DNA of 7,856 nucleotides from UBA7672 sp035548775 (GTDB lineage Bacteria > Pseudomonadota > Alphaproteobacteria > Caulobacterales > Hyphomonadaceae). Below the pieces are notes generated by a model. That model searched no databases, was not told the DNA's origin, and was given only the letters and a program-made list of their open reading frames with translations. The DNA is taken from contig DASZSI010000066.1 of assembly GCA_035548775.1 (NCBI GenBank), positions 1-7,856 on the forward strand, read 5' to 3'. Shown piece after piece: positions 5,773 to 7,856 of the stretch; the first letter of the stretch is position 1; the number at the start of each line of letters is the position of its first letter. The translations under genes were made by a program, and so were the position numbers.

Positions 5773-6452
5773 TTACCCACGGCCTTGCTGATGGCGCCGG
5801 AAGCGTCATCAGACCTGGTCGCAGAGGTCGCCTCGCCGTTGCGGTATTTGGACAGAACCACCGTGCGCCGGCCGAGATCCGCCGGGTCCATCTTCCGCGT
5901 CGAGACAAGGTCGTTGGGATTGGCGATCATCGCCGCAAGGTTCACCGCAACCGCGCAGCCGAATGACGGAAGAGCGGCGTTGGTGCCGGTCCACGCGAAA
6001 TCCCAGTGAGAAATGTCCGGGCAGTTCGGCACGACGGCTTCATAGGTGCGATAGCTGATCACCAGCGGAGCCGAACGGGCGCCCGAGGCGTCGTACGGGC
6101 CTTCGGTGATGCTCGTGGCTTCCACGCCTTCAGCCAGCATGACGGCGCGGGCGTCAGACGCGGCGCGCATGGCCGAGACGTCGTCCGGTCCATTGCTCGG
6201 CCGAGAGATGATCATCGCGCCGTGGCCTTCGGACTGATAGGCGTTGGCGAAATACTTCACCGCGTCACGCTCGCCCTGCCCCAGTTTTTCGCCGGAGACT
6301 AGCGTGTCGATCTTGAGCTCGGCGGTGACTTCGCGCGCCTCGATTTGCGTGTTCATGCGGTTCTGGCGGGCGATTTCCTCGGCCGACTGGGCGCAACCGC
6401 CCAGCGCGACCAGGGCGGCGCCGGCGAACATGATGTGGAAACGGGATGTCAT
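5769..6452 (-). CDS. cpaD: Tad pilus assembly lipoprotein CpaD
   Basis: A 227-residue lipoprotein predicted to sit in the outer membrane beside the CpaC secretin and help its assembly or stability. The N-terminus has a basic start, a hydrophobic stretch (about residues 7-17) and a lipobox LGGC ending at C20. Ala at +2 fits outer-membrane sorting. The CpaD family region covers about 45-205, with the landmarks PNCPD (C144) and FGCAVAVNLAAMIANPNDL (C166 onward). The latter is the most conserved stretch in alphaproteobacterial CpaD. The mature protein has two further cysteines, C144 and C166, which may form a periplasmic disulfide. The ATG at 6452 is 12 bases after the cpaC stop. A GAGGG ribosome site overlaps that stop, nine bases before the ATG. 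The gene ends in TAG at 5769-5771. Length and order match the family, and I see no damage. Confidence 0.92.
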   Translation of the reverse strand: MTSRFHIMFAGAALVALGGCAQSAEEIARQNRMNTQIEAREVTAELKIDTLVSGEKLGQGERDAVKYFANAYQSEGHGAMIISRPSNGPDDVSAMRAASDARAVMLAEGVEATSITEGPYDASGARSAPLVISYRTYEAVVPNCPDISHWDFAWTGTNAALPSFGCAVAVNLAAMIANPNDLVSTRKMDPADLGRRTVVLSKYRNGEATSATRSDDASGAISKAVGK

Positions 6453-6461
6453 CCTGCGTGT

Positions 6462-6466
6462 CCCTC
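6462..6466 (-). promoter_or_regulatory. cpaD ribosome site overlapping the cpaC stop
   Basis: Minus-strand GAGGG shares bases with the cpaC stop codon (TGAGGG) and sits nine bases before the cpaD ATG. It supports the 6452 start and coupling of cpaD to cpaC translation. Confidence 0.6.
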
Positions 6467-7856
6467 AGTCAATGATGAAGCCGCTGGCGCCTTTCGGCGG
6501 CGGAGACTTCGAAGCGGTGGAGCCCGGCGCGGCGTAGACGTCGTTGAGCTTGCCGAACAGGATGGTGCGGGTGTCGCGCGAGGTGACGAAGCCGCGATCC
6601 GGATCGCGCAGATTCTGCGGATCAGTCGGGTCAACCAGGTAGGGCGTGACGATCACGACCAGCTCGGTTTCGTCATTCTGGAAATCGCGGCTGCGGAACA
6701 GCGCGCCGAGAACCGGGATGTCCTTCGCGCCGGGCACGCCATCGAGCGTCTGGCGGGTCTGCTCCTGGATCAGGCCGGCGATCACGAGGCTGCCGCCGGA
6801 AGGAACCTCGACCGTGGTTTCCGCGCGGCGGACTTTCAGGGCGGGGATGGTGATGCTCTGCCCCGTCACAGCCTGGCCGGTGTTCGGGTCAGTCCCGGCG
6901 ACAGAGTTCGACTGGAAACCGCCTTGCTGACTGAGTTCCGAGACCTCGACCGACAGCTGCAGCGAGATGCGGCCCTCGGACAGAACGACCGGCGTATAGC
7001 CGAGGCCCACGCCGAACGGCTTGAACTCGATGCCGATCTTGCCCTGGTCCTGCGCGACCGGAACCGGGAATTCGCCGCCGACCAGGAACTTGCCGGCCTC
7101 GCCGGAGATCGCCGACAGGTTCGGTTCCGCCAGCGTGCGCACGACACCAACGCGTTCAAGGGCGTTGAGCTTGGCGCCGACCGAGCTTTGTTGCGCGCCA
7201 TCGACGATGTTCTGATAGCCGAGGTTGGCGGCAAGACCGCCGAGCGCGGAACCAGCGATCGGGAAGGCGTTGGAAACGCCGATCGCGGACGAATTCGCCC
7301 AGGACGGCTTGGTGATTGCGCCAGTCAGTTCCTTGGCGCCGGTCAGCGGGTTCAGCGCCGTCTCGAACATGCGCGGCGTCAGCTCGCCCCAGTTGAGCGC
7401 GCCGGAAAGGTTGATGCCCATCTGCTTGATGACGGAGCGCTGCATCTCGACGAAGCGGACTTTGAGCGCGACCTGGTCCTTGCCGGCGACGGTCATCATG
7501 TTGATGACGCTGTTGTCGTCCTTGGCGTAGGTCCTCGCCAGCTGGACGACGCGATCAGACGCGGAAAGGTTCGGCACCGAACCGGACAGCAGGATGCGGC
7601 CATTGAGGCCCTGGATCTCGACTTTCGAGTTCGGGACCATTTTCTTGACGAGGTTGCGCAGCTGATCCATGCCGGCCACGCCGTCCGTCACCGACACTTC
7701 GAGCACTTTCAGCTTCCGGCCCGAGCGGTCGAGGAAGACGATGTTGCTTTCGCCCGGCGCAACGCCCATCACCGCGACATTGCGTTTATCGCGGGCGACG
7801 ACGTTGGCGATCTTGTCGTTGCCGACGATCACATCGTCGACGTCGGTGTCGAACTG
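6465..7856 (-). CDS. cpaC: Tad pilus outer-membrane secretin CpaC/RcpA, N-terminus beyond the window
   Basis: The frame is open to the right edge, so the 463 visible residues lack the signal peptide and true start. A GTG at 7832 is internal, since coding-type sequence continues upstream of it. With residue 1 as the last codon of the window, about 1-60 resembles the pilus-formation N-terminal domain (VIVGNDKIANV, then VMGVAPGESNIVFLD). About 64-125 is BON-like (VEIQGLNGRILLSGSV). The secretin domain spans about 226-408 with LAEPNLSAISGEAGKFLVGGEFPVPV and the closing signature VPGAKDIPVLGALFRS followed by ETELVVIVTPYLV. A 55-residue tail after the barrel ends PPPKGASGFIID. Family knowledge: CpaC multimers form the pore through which the Flp pilus leaves the cell. 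It is the first gene of the visible run; cpaB would usually precede it. The stop is TGA at 6465-6467. Confidence 0.95.
   Translation of the reverse strand, partial: QFDTDVDDVIVGNDKIANVVARDKRNVAVMGVAPGESNIVFLDRSGRKLKVLEVSVTDGVAGMDQLRNLVKKMVPNSKVEIQGLNGRILLSGSVPNLSASDRVVQLARTYAKDDNSVINMMTVAGKDQVALKVRFVEMQRSVIKQMGINLSGALNWGELTPRMFETALNPLTGAKELTGAITKPSWANSSAIGVSNAFPIAGSALGGLAANLGYQNIVDGAQQSSVGAKLNALERVGVVRTLAEPNLSAISGEAGKFLVGGEFPVPVAQDQGKIGIEFKPFGVGLGYTPVVLSEGRISLQLSVEVSELSQQGGFQSNSVAGTDPNTGQAVTGQSITIPALKVRRAETTVEVPSGGSLVIAGLIQEQTRQTLDGVPGAKDIPVLGALFRSRDFQNDETELVVIVTPYLVDPTDPQNLRDPDRGFVTSRDTRTILFGKLNDVYAAPGSTASKSPPPKGASGFIID

Noticed and set aside
6465..7832. GTG at 7832 as the real start of cpaC
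   Set aside because: The frame continues without a stop to the window edge with sequence that fits the N-terminal pilus-formation domain, and a secretin needs a signal peptide, which is absent here. The gene is cut by the window.
1..7856. A novel defence, mobile or biosynthetic system
   Set aside because: Every recognisable gene belongs to the known Tad/Cpa pilus or to the M13 peptidase family. There are no integrases, transposases, tRNA genes, direct repeat arrays or orphan genes in the window.

Overview
The window is a GC-rich piece of a bacterial chromosome, almost fully coding, with no RNA gene, mobile element or CRISPR array that I can see. It holds six consecutive minus-strand genes of a Tad/Cpa (Flp-type, type IVc) pilus assembly operon. 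A convergent plus-strand gene enters from the left edge and ends 21 bases from the last pilus gene. The gene order (cpaC, cpaD, cpaE, cpaF, tadB/cpaG, tadC/cpaH), the CpaE form with a degenerate receiver domain, and the lipoprotein CpaD point to an alphaproteobacterium. Caulobacterales or a Hyphomonadaceae-like lineage is the likeliest, but this is inferred from protein character and gene order only.

Layout, left to right: 1-414 (+) is the C-terminal 137 residues of an M13 (neprilysin/PepO-type) zinc metallopeptidase, cut by the window edge. 436-1419 (-) is tadC/cpaH and 1436-2434 (-) is tadB/cpaG, the two inner-membrane platform proteins. 2431-3990 (-) is cpaF, the hexameric motor ATPase, with an unusual proline-rich N-terminus. 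4005-5750 (-) is cpaE/tadZ, the polar-localisation ATPase, with a long acidic N-terminal extension; a TTG start at 5762 is possible. 5769-6452 (-) is cpaD, an outer-membrane lipoprotein. 6465-7856 (-) is cpaC/rcpA, the outer-membrane secretin, whose N-terminus lies beyond the right edge.

Transcription of the pilus genes runs right to left from a promoter outside the window. The gaps are 12, 14-18 and 16 bases, plus one 4-base overlap at cpaF/tadB, so a single polycistronic message with translational coupling is expected. CpaC would form the outer-membrane pore with CpaD as its partner lipoprotein. CpaE would place the machine at a cell pole, and CpaF would drive pilin polymerisation and retraction through the TadB/TadC platform. 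The pilin, prepilin peptidase (cpaA), cpaB and any tadD/TadG-type genes are not in the window.

I do not see a previously undescribed system. The points worth a second look are details of known parts: the poly-proline/lysine repeats of CpaF, the disordered extension and missing catalytic residues of CpaE, its MinD-like C-terminal tip, the repeated stop/Shine-Dalgarno octamers at two junctions, a possible insertion in the secretin, and the tight convergent end without tadD.
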